64,000 nt of DNA from Raffaelea ambrosiae (lineage: Eukaryota > Ascomycota > Sordariomycetes > Ophiostomatales > Ophiostomataceae): positions 1,183,950 through 1,247,949 of the forward strand of contig PCDI01000006.1 in NCBI GenBank assembly GCA_002778195.1. Direction: 5' to 3'. Positions within the stretch are counted from its first letter, which is position 1. Each line of letters begins with the position of its first letter. The notes under the pieces were generated by a model. The model had not been told where the DNA came from. It made no database searches and was given only the letters and a program-made list of their open reading frames with translations. Positions 43,040 to 53,981 of the stretch are shown here, piece after piece. The position numbers and the translations under genes were made by a program.

Positions 43040-43931
43040 TTACGATGACGCTGCAATGATCTTGTCGGCCATCTCCGACAGCGAGTCCGCCATGACATCC
43101 ATCGTGCCAAAGATGTCCACACACGGCTCTTTTTCCAGCACGGAACAGTAGGCCGACTTGAATCTGTAGATGGTGGCTCTCGTTAGTTTGGCTGGCTCAT
43201 CTCCCAGAAAGTGGTAAGGACAAAGAAAGTAGGGGGAAAAAACATGCCAAGGAAATTTCCAGACAGGGAATCAAAAGGGAAACAAAGTCACAGAAACGGG
43301 GACAAAAAAAAGGGGGAGAGAGAACCCACCCCACCTGCTGGGCTGCCGACACATCCCACATGTGCGCCGCCGCAAACCACAGCTCCTGCCCGCCCTTGAG
43401 CGCCTCGTACGTCGACGCATACGCCTGCAGATCCGGCTTGCCCACGCCCAGCGCGTCGCACGACACCAGGTGCTCCTCGGGCAGGTCCACGCCCGCCTGC
43501 CGGAAGTAGCCCAGGGCCCGCGGCCGGTCGCCGGCCGTCAGCCCGCGCACGGTGAAGCCGGCCGCGCGCAGCTTGGCAAAGCACGCGGGCAGGTCCGGGC
43601 GGACCGCGAGCTGGTGGTAGCCGGCGGTGACGGCGGCGACGTCGGCGTCGGTGGCGAAGGCGCGGGGCTCCTCGATGCCCGCCATCCAGAGCATGCGGTA
43701 AAAGAGAGCGGCGAAGATGGTGTCAAAGGGCCGGTAGCGGCGGGTGATGCTGAGGTAGGTGTACTCGCGCTCGGCGGCCTCGGTCCACAGGTAGACAAAC
43801 ATGCTGGGCTGGACGCCCTGGGCGCGCAGCTTGTCGCCGAGCTGCCGGTCGAGGGCGTCGATCAGACCGCCGTAGTCGACACAGGTGCCGACAATGTCAA
43901 AGACGACATTTTTGGATCCAGGGGCCGCCAT
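43040..43931 (-). CDS. HAD-superfamily hydrolase (haloacid dehalogenase type II-like)
   Basis: Two exons (43931-43330 and 43163-43040) give 241 residues. Motif I is VVFDIVGTCVDYG with the nucleophile Asp13, the cap helices follow, motif II is GLTAGDRPRALGYFRQAG, motif III includes GVGKPDLQAY, and motif IV is LWFAAAHMWDVSAAQQVGFK. This is the pattern of fungal (S)-2-haloacid dehalogenase-like proteins; here DxVGT replaces the phosphatase DxDGT, fitting a dehalogenase or a substrate other than phosphate monoesters. The second exon encodes AYCSVLEKEPC and a short helical tail. The donor is GTGGGT, slightly off consensus but the only one that keeps phase. Soluble enzyme of unknown substrate. Confidence 0.85.
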
Positions 43932-44289
43932 TTTGGGGGGGGGTGGTGGTCAGGACGTTGGGCGAGGAGGAAATGCGCAACGAGGACTGCAGACGGTGGC
44001 GGGACTGCAGCGGGACTACCATGTGAATTGCCCACACGAATCGATGCGAGGACCGGAGTCGCTGCTGTTTATCTATCGTCCCCAGTCGTACTTGCTGGGG
44101 TATCGTTGGCCGTGCCCCGCTGGCGGGCTACCGGCGGTCGTCTCCGGGAATTCTCCGAATCAGGAAATAGTTTACGGGCCAGACCGTGGACCAGATCGTC
44201 CCGTCGTATCTCGCCGACTGTAAACGCCTCGAACCGACAGACGGTGAAACAAAAACATAAATCAAGACAACACAGTCGAGCCCTATCTT

Positions 44290-44322
<33 letters not shown>

Positions 44323-45010
44323 TTTGTTGTTTTTTGGCATCTGAATGCATTGCACACTCTCATCTCATCTAGTTTTGGTGCTCAAGCAAAAGCTTGCATA
44401 TTCTGATTTCAAGGCTTGCGCGTGGTCTATTTTCTGTCAGATTGGGATTGGCACATGCTTCCATAGCTAATCAGGGTCGAAACGGGCGTGGTGGCCAATG
44501 CGAGGCACAAGCTGAGATAGAGTAGAAAATGCACCTTGCAGAGTAGTAATTATCGGGCGAAACTCTGCCAGAGGACATCAAGTTCTACGAAGGAAACGAT
44601 CAAACTCAAAGTGGCCAATCAGCGACAGATGCAGGACTAGTCAGGGACGACTTAGTACTACAGTGGGTCATTAGCACAGCTGAGATAAGCTCAACAACAA
44701 TCTTCAGCACACTCCCCATGCTGCCACGGAACACTGACAGAAACCGTCTGTCTTCTTAATAATGATCTCCTCGAACCATACACATGGAGAACTGGAAGAG
44801 AGACAGAATGTGGAAATCCCATATTTGAATTAATTGTCGGCGGAATAGACGAACCCTACAGAAAAGGCCAAATCTACCTAACTAACGGCCGAAACACAAC
44901 TTTCACGATGAACTACCTGGCCCGTTCCTGCAAGGTTGAACAAGATACCCAAAGGTGAGATAGAAATTGGAAGAGAGCGAATGAATCAGCGGCGTGCAAA
45001 TGAACCCCAT
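43932..45010. other. spacer; no gene recognised
   Basis: Beyond a C/G run near the HAD start this kilobase holds a (TTG)n microsatellite and AT-richer sequence without coding signal. Confidence 0.4.
44290..44320 (+). repeat. (TTG)n microsatellite
   Basis: Ten TTG units, followed by a T-rich stretch, in the spacer after the HAD gene. Confidence 0.9.
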
Positions 45011-45903
45011 TCACAACAGGGCAGCATAAGCACAGGCCACCAGCAGGACCACCGCGACAACAGCAGGCTGCATCAAAACCACGGCATTGGCCGTGACCAC
45101 CGACGTGGTCGGGCTGGAACTGCCGGTGGTAGAGTATGTGGTCGTGTTGTGCGTGCCATTGCCGCTGCTGCCATAGGGAGCAGTCGTCGGCGTCACGACA
45201 GGAGGTGCCGGGGTGCTGGTGGTCGAGGTAGGGGTGCTGGTGGTCGCCGGTGTGGTGGTGGGCTCGGCGGGCGTCGATGTGGTCGGAGCAGCCGGCGTCG
45301 ACGTGGTGGGCTCGGCGGGCGTCGACGTGGTGGTGGGCTCAGTCGGGGTGGACGTGGTGGTGGGCTCTGTGGGCGTCGACGTGGTCGTGGGCTCTGTGGG
45401 CGTCGACGTGCTGGTGGGCTCGTCGAGATCCGTGTACAGCGTGCTGACGCCGTAGCGAGCAGCACATTGCGACGCGCTCTCCCCGTCCGGGCAGCAGTAG
45501 TCGTGGCCCTCAGTATCCAACATGCAGAAGTATCCAGCCGAGCAAGTTTCTCCACCGGGTCAGTATGCTGTACCTCCTGCTAATGCGATTGGGTGCAAGG
45601 ACAGAAGCAGAAAGGGTCCTACTCACTGCCATATTTGCAGCACTCCTGTTCTTCGCCGGGGTTGTAGCAGCTTCGGAGGGACGTATTGCAGTCGATGTAG
45701 CCCGCACCACACGCCTCTGCACAGGTACCGGAGCCGGTGCAGTCTTGCAGCGTAGGAGTGTAGCCGCCCTCCTGACGGCGGCCGATGCCGAATATGTCAT
45801 CGATGGACATCTTCCTCAGCGGCTTGGAAGGCGTGGGCTCGGCAGCCACCTGGGAGGCGGACGCCAGAACGGCGGCGACGATGGCGGCGGAGTTGAGCAA
45901 CAT
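45011..45903 (-). CDS. GPI-anchored Cys-rich, Thr/Pro-repeat cell-surface protein
   Basis: Exons 45903-45627 and 45549-45011 give 271 residues. A signal peptide (MLLNSAAIVAAVLASASQVAA) is followed by a Cys-rich domain with about ten cysteines (DCTGSGTCAEACGAGYIDC, QECCKYGKTCSAGYFCM, HDYCCPDGESASQCAARYG). Then come four perfect copies of TPTEPTTTS and several variants, and a C-terminus with a Ser/Asn-rich omega region before the hydrophobic tail AVVAVVLLVACAYAALL, as for GPI attachment. Such proteins sit in the fungal wall or outer membrane leaflet and are heavily O-glycosylated; the function of the Cys-rich head is unknown. The intron acceptor GGTGGAG lies just past an in-frame stop in the intron, which decides the splice. 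Confidence 0.85.
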
Positions 45904-47576
45904 TGTGGCTGGTTTTTTCTGTTTTGTTTTTGAAAAGGCTGTCAGAAACAATGGAAGATGCAAACGCGCTACGAGAGAACCGTCCACGAGAAAAAAAAAG
46001 GAGTGAAGGAAAAGCAAAAAAAGAGCGAATGTTGACTGAGAATGCAGTTTGAAACGCAAGCGAGTGTGGGGTGTGTTGTCAACTACGGGGCGATGCGAAA
46101 GCAAAAGAGTAAAGAAATGGGCATATATGTGTTTTTGGGAAAGGGGAGAGAAATAAACAGCTGCACAAATAAGCAATGGCAATCCGATGAATACGAACTG
46201 AGGCACAACAAATATGCTTGTGTAGTGTATGCCTTGCCCAGCCTTGCCCAGACTTGCCCAGACTTGCCCTTTTGCCCTGCTTTTCACTGCTCTACCCTAC
46301 TCTACCCTGCTCTACCCAGGCCTCTCGACCCTGTCTTTTCTTTCACACATTGGACGCACTTCCCCTTCTTTTCTCAGCCGCACGGCATCAGACCATTCCA
46401 GACGACGCCATCTCAAAGCTGTGGCGCTGGAAAATGAATCCTTCCGTGTTACACCTGGACGTGTTGTCGGCGGGTGGAAGTTCTGTCACGCGAGGGGTAC
46501 ACAGGACATGCCATCACCCTCGGCGAATACCGTCTGCGAGAACTTTGTATTGCGGTCGAATAAGCTTCAAGACTGTCTTTGTTTCTTTCCTCTAATTTTT
46601 CAAACATGGCGGACGGGCTGAGACCAGTGCCCCAAGGCTCTTTTTGCCTCAGCCTTCCGTGCCACACCTCTGGACATTGCCAAGAAGATAGGAAGATGAC
46701 CGCTCTCAAGAGTACGGTTCGCTACGTTCTCTGGACAGACCACGCGAAACACGAACACGCATATACATAGTATTAAGCGAGAAGCAGAACCACGCGTCTG
46801 GTCCGTCAGCCCAGTGTGGTTATGCCAAGACATGAGTAGAAGACGGGGAAATTATGAAGTTGGGGAATGGCGGAAGTGCACGTCTGTGCAGAGGGGGTGC
46901 CTAACGCTCCGAGCTGACACCCGAAATACGAGACATCGGTTTGGTCGGGGTAAAAGCACGACTTGATTCGTCTTGGATATCGGCCTCATTTTTTCTAGCG
47001 GCTTGGCTCGTTTCTGGGTGTTCCACTTTTTGTTTCAAAATTTACAAGCTCACGAACAAGTCTTTTTTTGAAACGACCCCTTTTTCGAACCCTGGGGAAT
47101 TCCGGAGACGATCCTGTCCGCGCGAAGTCAGTGACGCCAAGCCCTATTGCTGGGTGCTATCCTCCTTTTAGTGAAATTTTTTTTTTTTTTTTTCAAAGTT
47201 TATTTCATGGTAAGAGCTTATTTACCTGGTAGTTGACAATTTGCTTGTTTGGCTCAGGTTGCACAGCAGCGGGGCTGTTAAGGGAGGAATAAGCTTAAAA
47301 ATTTAGTAACCATGTATAAAAAATCAGTAGAAACGGAAACAGAAACAGAAACAATAAAAAGAAATTATTTAACTTCAGTTTCAATGACTTACAACTTGTG
47401 AATGTACTGCTTATCCCAACAGCCGAACCGTTAATATACATATAAACTTAGAGAAGAAACTATTCCATCGTGAGACGAAAATCTCAGGAAGGCGTCTAGT
47501 GCGGTCTGCATGCCGACAGTCATTGAATATTCTACCTGAAAGTCGGGTCCGTACCCTGATAAAGATCGAAATACAA
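45904..47576. other. 1.7 kb spacer with short direct repeats
   Basis: CTTGCCCAGA-like units are repeated at about 46231-46270 and CTCTACCCTG-like units at 46290-46320. From about 47165 the sequence becomes AT-rich (T run at 47177-47194). Open frames here show no domain. Confidence 0.4.
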
Positions 47577-47739
47577 ATAATGTTAGGTTACGCCGCCCCG
47601 TGACTCCTCACGTAGCGACTCCACCGCCTAGGGCTAGCCATGCCCTTCCCCTCTCTCTCTCTGTCTCCCTTGATAGTGCGTTTTTACCAGTCTAGCTTTT
47701 CTCTCCTCTCTCTCCCTTGAATACTATGCATCTTCATGA
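47577..47739 (-). repeat. dispersed repeat, copy B (inverted relative to copy A)
   Basis: Read on the minus strand this matches 26224-26396 in block order, with an AGGGCATGGCTAGCCCTA core and TCACGGGGCGGCGTAA. Differences are mostly transitions. A short similar motif (GGTTAGACTGCCCCGTACTC, near 47851) nearby may be a further fragment. Confidence 0.55.
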
Positions 47740-47936
47740 CTAGAGATCCCACAAATAAGAGTTAAAACCAGAAGAAGGATGGAATTGACTTTGAGATGGG
47801 CATCGAAAACAAGACGAAAAAGGAGAAGACGGGGAACGAAATCAGTCTAGGGTTAGACTGCCCCGTACTCACTCTAAACCACTTCTATTTTCTTTCGACA
47901 GACGAGCCAGAGCAATAGCACTGGCCATGCCCTCTT

Positions 47937-49737
47937 TTATCGAACCGGCTTAAAAATAACATCGAGGGGCGGCTTGTCCCAGGCGAGGCTCGGCCTCTGC
48001 TTCTCCACCCACGCGACGTTGGGATCGGCGAGCTCCATGTCAAAGTTGAACAGGATGCGCGCCATAATCAGGCGCGCCTCAGCATAGGCAAGACTAAAAC
48101 GAGGCCGTCAGTTTTGTTCAGACACAGATACACAGGTCGAGTCTCCAATTGTCCATACTTGCGCCCGATGCAGTTTCGGGGCCCGACACTGAAAGGCTCC
48201 ATCGTCCTAAGGCAGTCCACGTCGTTTTGCCCGAGAAAGCGCTCGGGCTTGAAGGCGAACGGGTCGGTGAAGTAGCGGGTGGAGTGGTACATGGGCCACT
48301 GCCAAACGGAGACAATGGTCTGGAGAGTGTCATTGGATTAGGTTCTGGCCCAAAAGAAAATAAGGAAAAAAGAAACCTGCTCCACCAAACACTCACCCCT
48401 TCTGGAGCCTCGTGGCCGGCTATGGTTGCGCCTCCCTTGGGCACCACTCGCGGCAGGTCGCCGGCCGCCGGCGGGTAGCACCGGAGAGACTCGTTGATGC
48501 AGGCGAGCATGTATGTCAGCTTGTTCGTGGACACCAGGGTGATGTCGTCTTCCGACGAGAAGCTGGACCGGACCTCGCCGGCGAGCTTTTCTAATGCGGC
48601 CGGGTTCATCAGCAGCAGATACGTCATGCCCGTGAGCAGAGTGGCGGTCGTCTCGGAGCCGGCAATGACGAGGAGCCCGGCGTTGGCAGACAGCTGGTCC
48701 AGGCTAAGGGTCTAGAATGGGGAGAGAGCACAGGTCAGAATGGGGACGTCAACGAGACAAAAAAAACAAAAAAACAACCTTGGGACCCTGGCTGTGAAGC
48801 TTGACCAGTCCTGAAATGAGGTCCTGCCTCTCTTTCTCGCGCTGCAGGTAGCGCTCCAGCTTCTTCTTGCCCAGGTTGGCCTGCTCCTGCCAGGACGAGA
48901 ACATGGTCTGGAAGACAAAGGCTAGGATCCCGTCAAGGCCCAAGAACGCGAACAGCTGGTACCAAGCGAGCCCCTGGAGCATCTTGCAGATGGTCTCCAC
49001 CCAGGGGTGGTAGGCGGAGTTTTCCAGGCAGCCAAAGGGCTCGCCAAAAGCCAGGTCGCCGATGATGTCAAATGTGGTAAAGTTGTACCAGGACCGCACG
49101 TCCATCGGCCTGGGCTTCGCGCTGCCATCGGTGCCGGTCGCCGGAACGGGCTCGGCGCAGTTCTCTCGCAGGCGGCGGATCAGCAGCGACACATACTTGT
49201 TGATCAATGGCCCCTGCTCGAGCATGCCGCGGTCGCTGAAGCCACCGGCCAGGTTCTTGCGCAGCAGGGTGTGGTTCGCCCGGTTCTCGCCAAGGATCGA
49301 CCGGACCATGCCCTTCTGGTAGTAGAAGCCTTCGTACTTGGTCATCTCCACGCCCTTGTTGTGGGCGCCGGTCCGCAAGCCGTAGATGTCCTTCCAGGCG
49401 TTGGGGTCGAGAAAGGCGAGCTCGTCCGGGGCGACGCGCACGACAGGGCCGTACTTGTCCATGTACGGGACCAGATCGCAGATCATGGTCGCGTTGACCT
49501 GCTTGAAGAGGAAGCCCAGGCGGGTGGCGCGCAGGAGAAGCGGGCCGGGGTAGTGGCGGAGCGGGTGCAGGAAGAGGTTGTAGAGTACTTGGCACACGAG
49601 GCACAGCAGGGTCTGCCGTTGGCGCAGAGCCCGGTCAGATTCCAAGAACGCAATCTCACACGAAGGCGAAGAGACCCTACCAGGAGACCACCGGCCGCAG
49701 CCAGGGTTGTGCTAGAGACGGGAACTGTCAGAGCCAT
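47937..49737 (-). CDS. cytochrome P450 monooxygenase (CYP65-like)
   Basis: Five exons (49737-49681, 49612-48779, 48711-48397, 48319-48159, 48093-47937) splice in phase to 507 residues. A short hydrophobic N-terminus anchors it in the endoplasmic reticulum. HPLRHYPGPLLLRATRLG is the proline-rich hinge, WYNFTTFDIIGDLAFGEPFG is typical of the CYP65/CYP58 group, the I-helix reads IAGSETTATLLTG, ExxR is in CINESLRCYPPA, PERF is in FAFKPERFLG, and the haem loop is FSVGPRNCIGRNLAYAEARL with the axial cysteine. Members oxidise secondary metabolites such as sesquiterpenes. It lies 4 kb from a peptide precursor and a UstYa gene; whether it belongs with them is inference. Donor GTTGTT of intron 2 is weak. 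Confidence 0.88.
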
Positions 49738-51053
49738 AGCGGTATATGCTGAATTCGTGAATTCGATGAGTCCCCAAGTCGATGGCTTGCCCGTTGCAAA
49801 CCCAGCCTCCACTCCGGGAAGGATGGCGACGTGGTTTTAAATAACTAGAACCCATGTCGCAGGGCAACCCCCATACGACCAGCACCGGGCGAGTGCCCAG
49901 CATTTGAGCCGACATCTGGAAAAACGCATTGGGTTTTCCATCACACATACGACGGGATACGCGTGCTAGCAGCTGCACATGCGGCACGAGGCACGGCAGC
50001 GGTCATCCCAAACGCAGAGCAGCCAACAGGGGGACTACAGAAATGCCCATAGCGCAGGACCCACACCCCCATCAGCACAGACAGGGCTTTGGCGCCAACA
50101 GCTCCGCAGACCAGCTGCAGGCCAAGTAGAACAACAGCAACCAATTTTCAAACAAAGGTGACAGCTGCACATAGCCGACCGCCCAGGTACGGTGCCAGTA
50201 TCGAAAAACCGCCTGTAGAATATCGCCCTGCGCTACATGCAAACAGACGGTATAGTTATCAGGAACCAAGCTCCACGAGGAGGGAGACTTGACAAGCGGA
50301 CAATACCAAGAGCAGCGGACAAAATAGCTGGACGCAACCAGCTCGAAGCGTTAACGCTAGTCGCACTGCACTGAATGTGCTTGTGCGTGCAGATGTGACT
50401 AAATTGTGACCAAGACAATACAGTTCGGGCGGACGCAGGGCGAACATGAGGTTTTCCTGCAGAAGAAAGCAGGTAGCTGCAGCGAAGCAACGAATAAGAA
50501 CGTACGCCGATCTGTCTAGGCGTCCGTGATATTCCGTCCCTTTTCATTGGTTCACCCTTTGACATGAGACCCTTTCCCAACCCCGGGAATCGGCTGATCC
50601 CGTCCGATGCGAACCCGGGACGCCTAGCCATAGGGCTGGGTTTCTCCTTTGTCCGGGGAGACTCCAGACGACATGACTCATCGACGTGGGCAAAGACCGG
50701 TACATTGGGGAACACAGAAAGCTTTTCATGATACTATCTCGCTGTTGTAAGAAACATTTTGACGTCCTCCGGGGGCTGAAAATGCTCGTAGGACTATCCT
50801 ACTTGAATACTCACTGAATTCGACAGTTTGTTTAGTTCATTCGGGTTGTACTTGGCTGTAAGGCTGAGAAGGAAGCATGAAATGTAGAACTGAAGAGCTA
50901 TTTGCAATTCAAGCACCAACGAAGAACAGAAAAGGAGAAAAAAAAAAAGAAAAACAATACGCTCAAGTCCGAGTTTCAGTGCCCCAGGACTCGTAACCGT
51001 CGACATAGCGGCCATGGAGACCACCAGACCACCACGGTACGTTCACAAATTTG
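49738..51053. other. 1.3 kb spacer; no gene recognised
   Basis: This interval is upstream of the P450 and contains only short open frames. An A-rich run lies near 50935-50955. Confidence 0.4.
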
Positions 51054-51896
51054 CTACCCCATTGCCATCGGCATGCCGTCCGGGTAGACCAGCGGCGGCC
51101 GTTTGTAGTAGCGATGCCACTCCCCCTTGTCCGTGTCGACCATGAGGTCGCGGTACAGCCCGTAGACGGTGCGCAGGCGCACGTACGCCCAGCCGACGTC
51201 GCGGCTGCGGCGGCCCTCGAGGGGCTCGTAGCTGCTGCGTTCCGCCCGCGCCATCTCGATCATCCGGGTGCGCCATTCCTCGTACGTGAAATCGCCGGCA
51301 GCGATCTCGTCGAGGTCGTCCTCGTCGGGTTCGATCTCGGCGGCCTCGGACTCCCGGATTTCGTCTTCGGGGCGGTCGTCGAAGCGCGCGTCCACGAGCA
51401 CGGCGAAGCCGGCAATGATGTAGCCGCCGCGCTTCTTGTAGGCCGGGTTGTGGTAGGGTGACGCGTTGGCCGAGGTGATGACGTCGCGGTCCGCATACAG
51501 ACAAAAGCGGTAGCGGGGCGTCCGGTCGAGATCCACGCCAGCCGCCGCCGGTTGCGCGCCGATCCAGCGGCGGAACGCGGCTCGGATGGCGTCCTTGGAG
51601 GCACCGCTGTACGCTGCCGGGTCGTCCATGACCGTATACGGAAAGTCGTCGCCCTCTTCGTCGTCGTCGTCATCGTCATAGTGCAACGGATTGTTGGCGT
51701 CCAGGGTCAGGACGTGTACAAACGCGTCCCAGGCCGCGTCGTCGTCGTACCAGACACGGTAGAGGACGAGCTTATGGAGGTCGTCCTCAGCGCCGCTGTT
51801 TTTGCTGGCAGGATCTTCGACGTCCGTGATGGCCTCTGGTGGCGTAGGAGCCTGGGGGGCTACCACTGCTGGCGGAGCGGATGTGGCTGTCGACAT
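51054..51896 (-). CDS. uncharacterised fungal protein
   Basis: A 280-residue intronless frame from ATG 51896; an in-frame ATG at 52031 would add 45 residues but lacks support. After a Pro/Ala-rich leader come LHKLVLYRVWYDDDAAWDAF and TLDANNPLHYDDDDDDEEGDD, then FRRWIGAQPAAAGVDLDRTP, YRFCLYADRDVITSANA, GYIIAGFAVLVDARFDD, FTYEEWRTRMIEMARAER and DVGWAYVRLRTVYGLYRDL. The pattern of a two-line diary-like layout (query sentence plus DRTPRYRF and DVGWAYVR) recurs in short ascomycete proteins without assigned function. No signal peptide, no membrane segment, no catalytic motif. Acidic runs suggest a soluble cytosolic or nuclear protein. Confidence 0.6.
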   Translation of the reverse strand: MSTATSAPPAVVAPQAPTPPEAITDVEDPASKNSGAEDDLHKLVLYRVWYDDDAAWDAFVHVLTLDANNPLHYDDDDDDEEGDDFPYTVMDDPAAYSGASKDAIRAAFRRWIGAQPAAAGVDLDRTPRYRFCLYADRDVITSANASPYHNPAYKKRGGYIIAGFAVLVDARFDDRPEDEIRESEAAEIEPDEDDLDEIAAGDFTYEEWRTRMIEMARAERSSYEPLEGRRSRDVGWAYVRLRTVYGLYRDLMVDTDKGEWHRYYKRPPLVYPDGMPMAMG

Positions 51897-52153
51897 TGTG
51901 GGGCACGTGTTGGCAGCATAGACAACGACCTGGTCGCTGTAGGCATGTAGAGCTGATGTCAGTTGGAAGACATCCAAGTACGCGGCAAGAGCCGGGAGGA
52001 TACGCGTCGATCTCATATACTGGTTATGCAAATAGAGCTGCTTAGCACAGGACGTGAAAACCGAGGGGCCGAAAAGGAGGGACGTCTCTCGAATTCATCA
52101 GATGGAGAGACAGCTCCCCCCAAAAAAGGGAGCCTGCAAACAGGCAGCGTGTC

Positions 52154-52809
52154 TGTCACGTGGTAAGTGTCACGTCTACTGGCTCAAAGCACGCAAATAC
52201 AGTAGATGAGTGGTTCTGTCTGCGCGCCGGTTAAAAGCAAAATAAACAAAATAACCCGCGGCGTACCTCTAGACAAACCAGCCGCAAGTCAACTCAGACG
52301 CATCGTCTCCGTGTACATTGAATTAGACTTAGTGAAAGAGAAGAGAGACAAGGGAGATAACCTGCTGGAGAAACAATTGTCTGGGATTGCATTTAATTTT
52401 GCTTTTCTAACGCTGTTTTCGATGATTATCAGTATCTTCCAAATAAAAAGGGCCGCAGGCCGGCCCTCTTTTGCTACGTCCTATCTGATCAGTACCGACC
52501 GAAACGATTATAAACAGAGTCTCCTCCCTCCTTTCGGCCAGTGCGGCAATACTAAGACGGAGGGGACCTGCTTATTGTCCCATTATAAAAGAGTCCCCAG
52601 GAGACTCGCCTCTGAGTAGGGGAGCCGTTTAGTTTGGTTGTTGTTTGTCTGACTATTGTCCCCGTTCCGCTTTCAGTGGATATTGTATCTAGAATAAATG
52701 TTAACAACTTCTTGAATAGGGTTGGCCTGCTTGAGTTCGTTTCAGTCTTTGTGAGTTCGCCGCAACGACTTTAGATAATCAGAGTGGCTCGTGATCCTTC
52801 CTGTTGACA
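52154..52809. mobile_element. possible solo LTR of a retrotransposon
   Basis: About 656 bases begin with TGTCACGTGG and end with CTGTTGACA, giving TGTC...GACA ends. Inside are a TATA-like ATTATAAAAG (about 52583-52592) about 200 bases from the end and an AATAAATG (near 52693) that could be a polyadenylation signal, as expected of an LTR. No target-site duplication is visible and no second copy is in the window, so this is a candidate only. Confidence 0.3.
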
Positions 52810-53532
52810 GCTACTTTTCGCTATCGGCCCTGGATGAGGGCAGTGGAGAACGGGGATGGAAAAATGTTTATTGTTCCTATGGTTGAAAACAGAGATTTGC
52901 AGCAAGGGGGGCGGGAGCAGCGGCAATAGTTCCAACAGCAACGGGGAGTTTCGTACGATACTCGGGCGTTCCCAAATATCCAACCCCTTCAAGCCAGGAC
53001 CTTCCCGATTAGGAAATGGCTGACTGTGTCAATGCATACATAGTAGATGGATCTAGATAGTGGCATGCGCCTCTGCGTTCGGATCCAGACTTCGCCCCCC
53101 ATCATCACTATTCCCCGGGCATACCCTCACCCTGCCTGAAGACACCTTCTTATCGGTAGTCTTTGTATGGGTAGCTTGTACTCAACAGAAAACGGCTCCC
53201 TGGGATAGTGCAACATTGAAGAAAAAAAGCGGAGAAGTGAAGCAGTCGTGTCTTCGTTTGTTCCCAGTTATTGTTTGGGACCCGCCGGAAATATGTGCAG
53301 ATCCTAATGCTACGTGCTACCTGTAAGTCTCGTACCTTTGCAGATATCTCGTAGGACGAGCCAATGCACGTTCGGCGTTTCGTGCTTGACCAGACCGAGC
53401 AGGTGGCAATATACACTCCTCCAGCAGCATGGCCTGCTGACCCGGACTAGATGACATCCTGCGTGCATGCGGACGAATCATCTTCCACTTTGTCGGGGCG
53501 CAGGGTGTGTATGGGAAGTTTGTCCTAGCTGG
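52810..53532. other. spacer upstream of the repeat-precursor gene
   Basis: No coding signal was seen. Short open frames on both strands are without domains. Confidence 0.4.
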
Positions 53533-53539
53533 TATATAA
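53533..53539 (+). promoter_or_regulatory. TATA box of the repeat-precursor gene
   Basis: TATATAA lies 164 bases before the ATG, followed by a CT-rich leader (53545-53700), the arrangement of strongly expressed fungal genes. Confidence 0.6.
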
Positions 53540-53702
53540 GGGTGGTGTGTCTTCCGTCTCTTGTCTCATGGTTCATCCAGTTGTCCCAGTTCCACGGATC
53601 CATTCTTCTCCAGTTCTTTCCCAGCTTTCCTCAAGATCGACGTTCTCGGCTCCCGTTCTTCTGTCCTTTAACACTACTTTCCCACCTTCCACAACAACCA
53701 CA

Positions 53703-53981
53703 ATGCGTGTCAGCTTCGCCGTCGCCCTCACGGCCTTCGCCGCCGGCAGCCTCGCCCTGCCTGCTCCCGACACCGCCTGCATTGGCAAGCGCGGCACGAA
53801 CGGCGCCGATGACTTCTCCAACTGCTACAGCTGGATGAACGGAAAGCGCGATGCTGCCGCCGTTGAAGAGAAGCGTGAGGAGGTCGCCGAGGTGAAGCGG
53901 GAGCCTGTCCCGGACTCCGCTTGCATTGGCAAGCGCGGCACAAACACAGCCGACGATTTCTCCAACTGCCACAGCTGGTGA
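53703..53981 (+). CDS. secreted two-repeat precursor with Kex2 sites (candidate RiPP or peptide-signal precursor)
   Basis: A 92-residue intronless frame. Residues 1-18 form a signal peptide. Two near-identical 22-residue repeats (residues 23-44 and 71-92) share DxACIGKRGTN and ADDFSNC.SW, 19 of 22 positions identical. The differences are T/S, G/T and Y/H. Lys-Arg Kex2 sites end at residues 30, 49, 58, 66 and 78; the spacer between repeats is acidic and Ala/Val-rich, as in Kex2-processed precursors. Each repeat holds two cysteines and one Trp. The second repeat ends the protein. The Trp-Cys...Gly-Gln-x-Cys pattern of alpha pheromones is absent. With the UstYa gene 0.9 kb downstream on the same strand, a dikaritin-type ribosomal peptide is the leading idea; a small secreted signal or effector is the alternative. 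An upstream in-frame ATG (53547) lies in the leader. Confidence 0.8.
   Translation: MRVSFAVALTAFAAGSLALPAPDTACIGKRGTNGADDFSNCYSWMNGKRDAAAVEEKREEVAEVKREPVPDSACIGKRGTNTADDFSNCHSW

Noticed and set aside
53703..53981. Idea that the two-repeat precursor is the alpha mating pheromone
   Set aside because: Filamentous ascomycete alpha pheromone repeats carry a Trp-Cys start and Gly-Gln-x-Cys near the end; neither is present here, and the repeats are longer.
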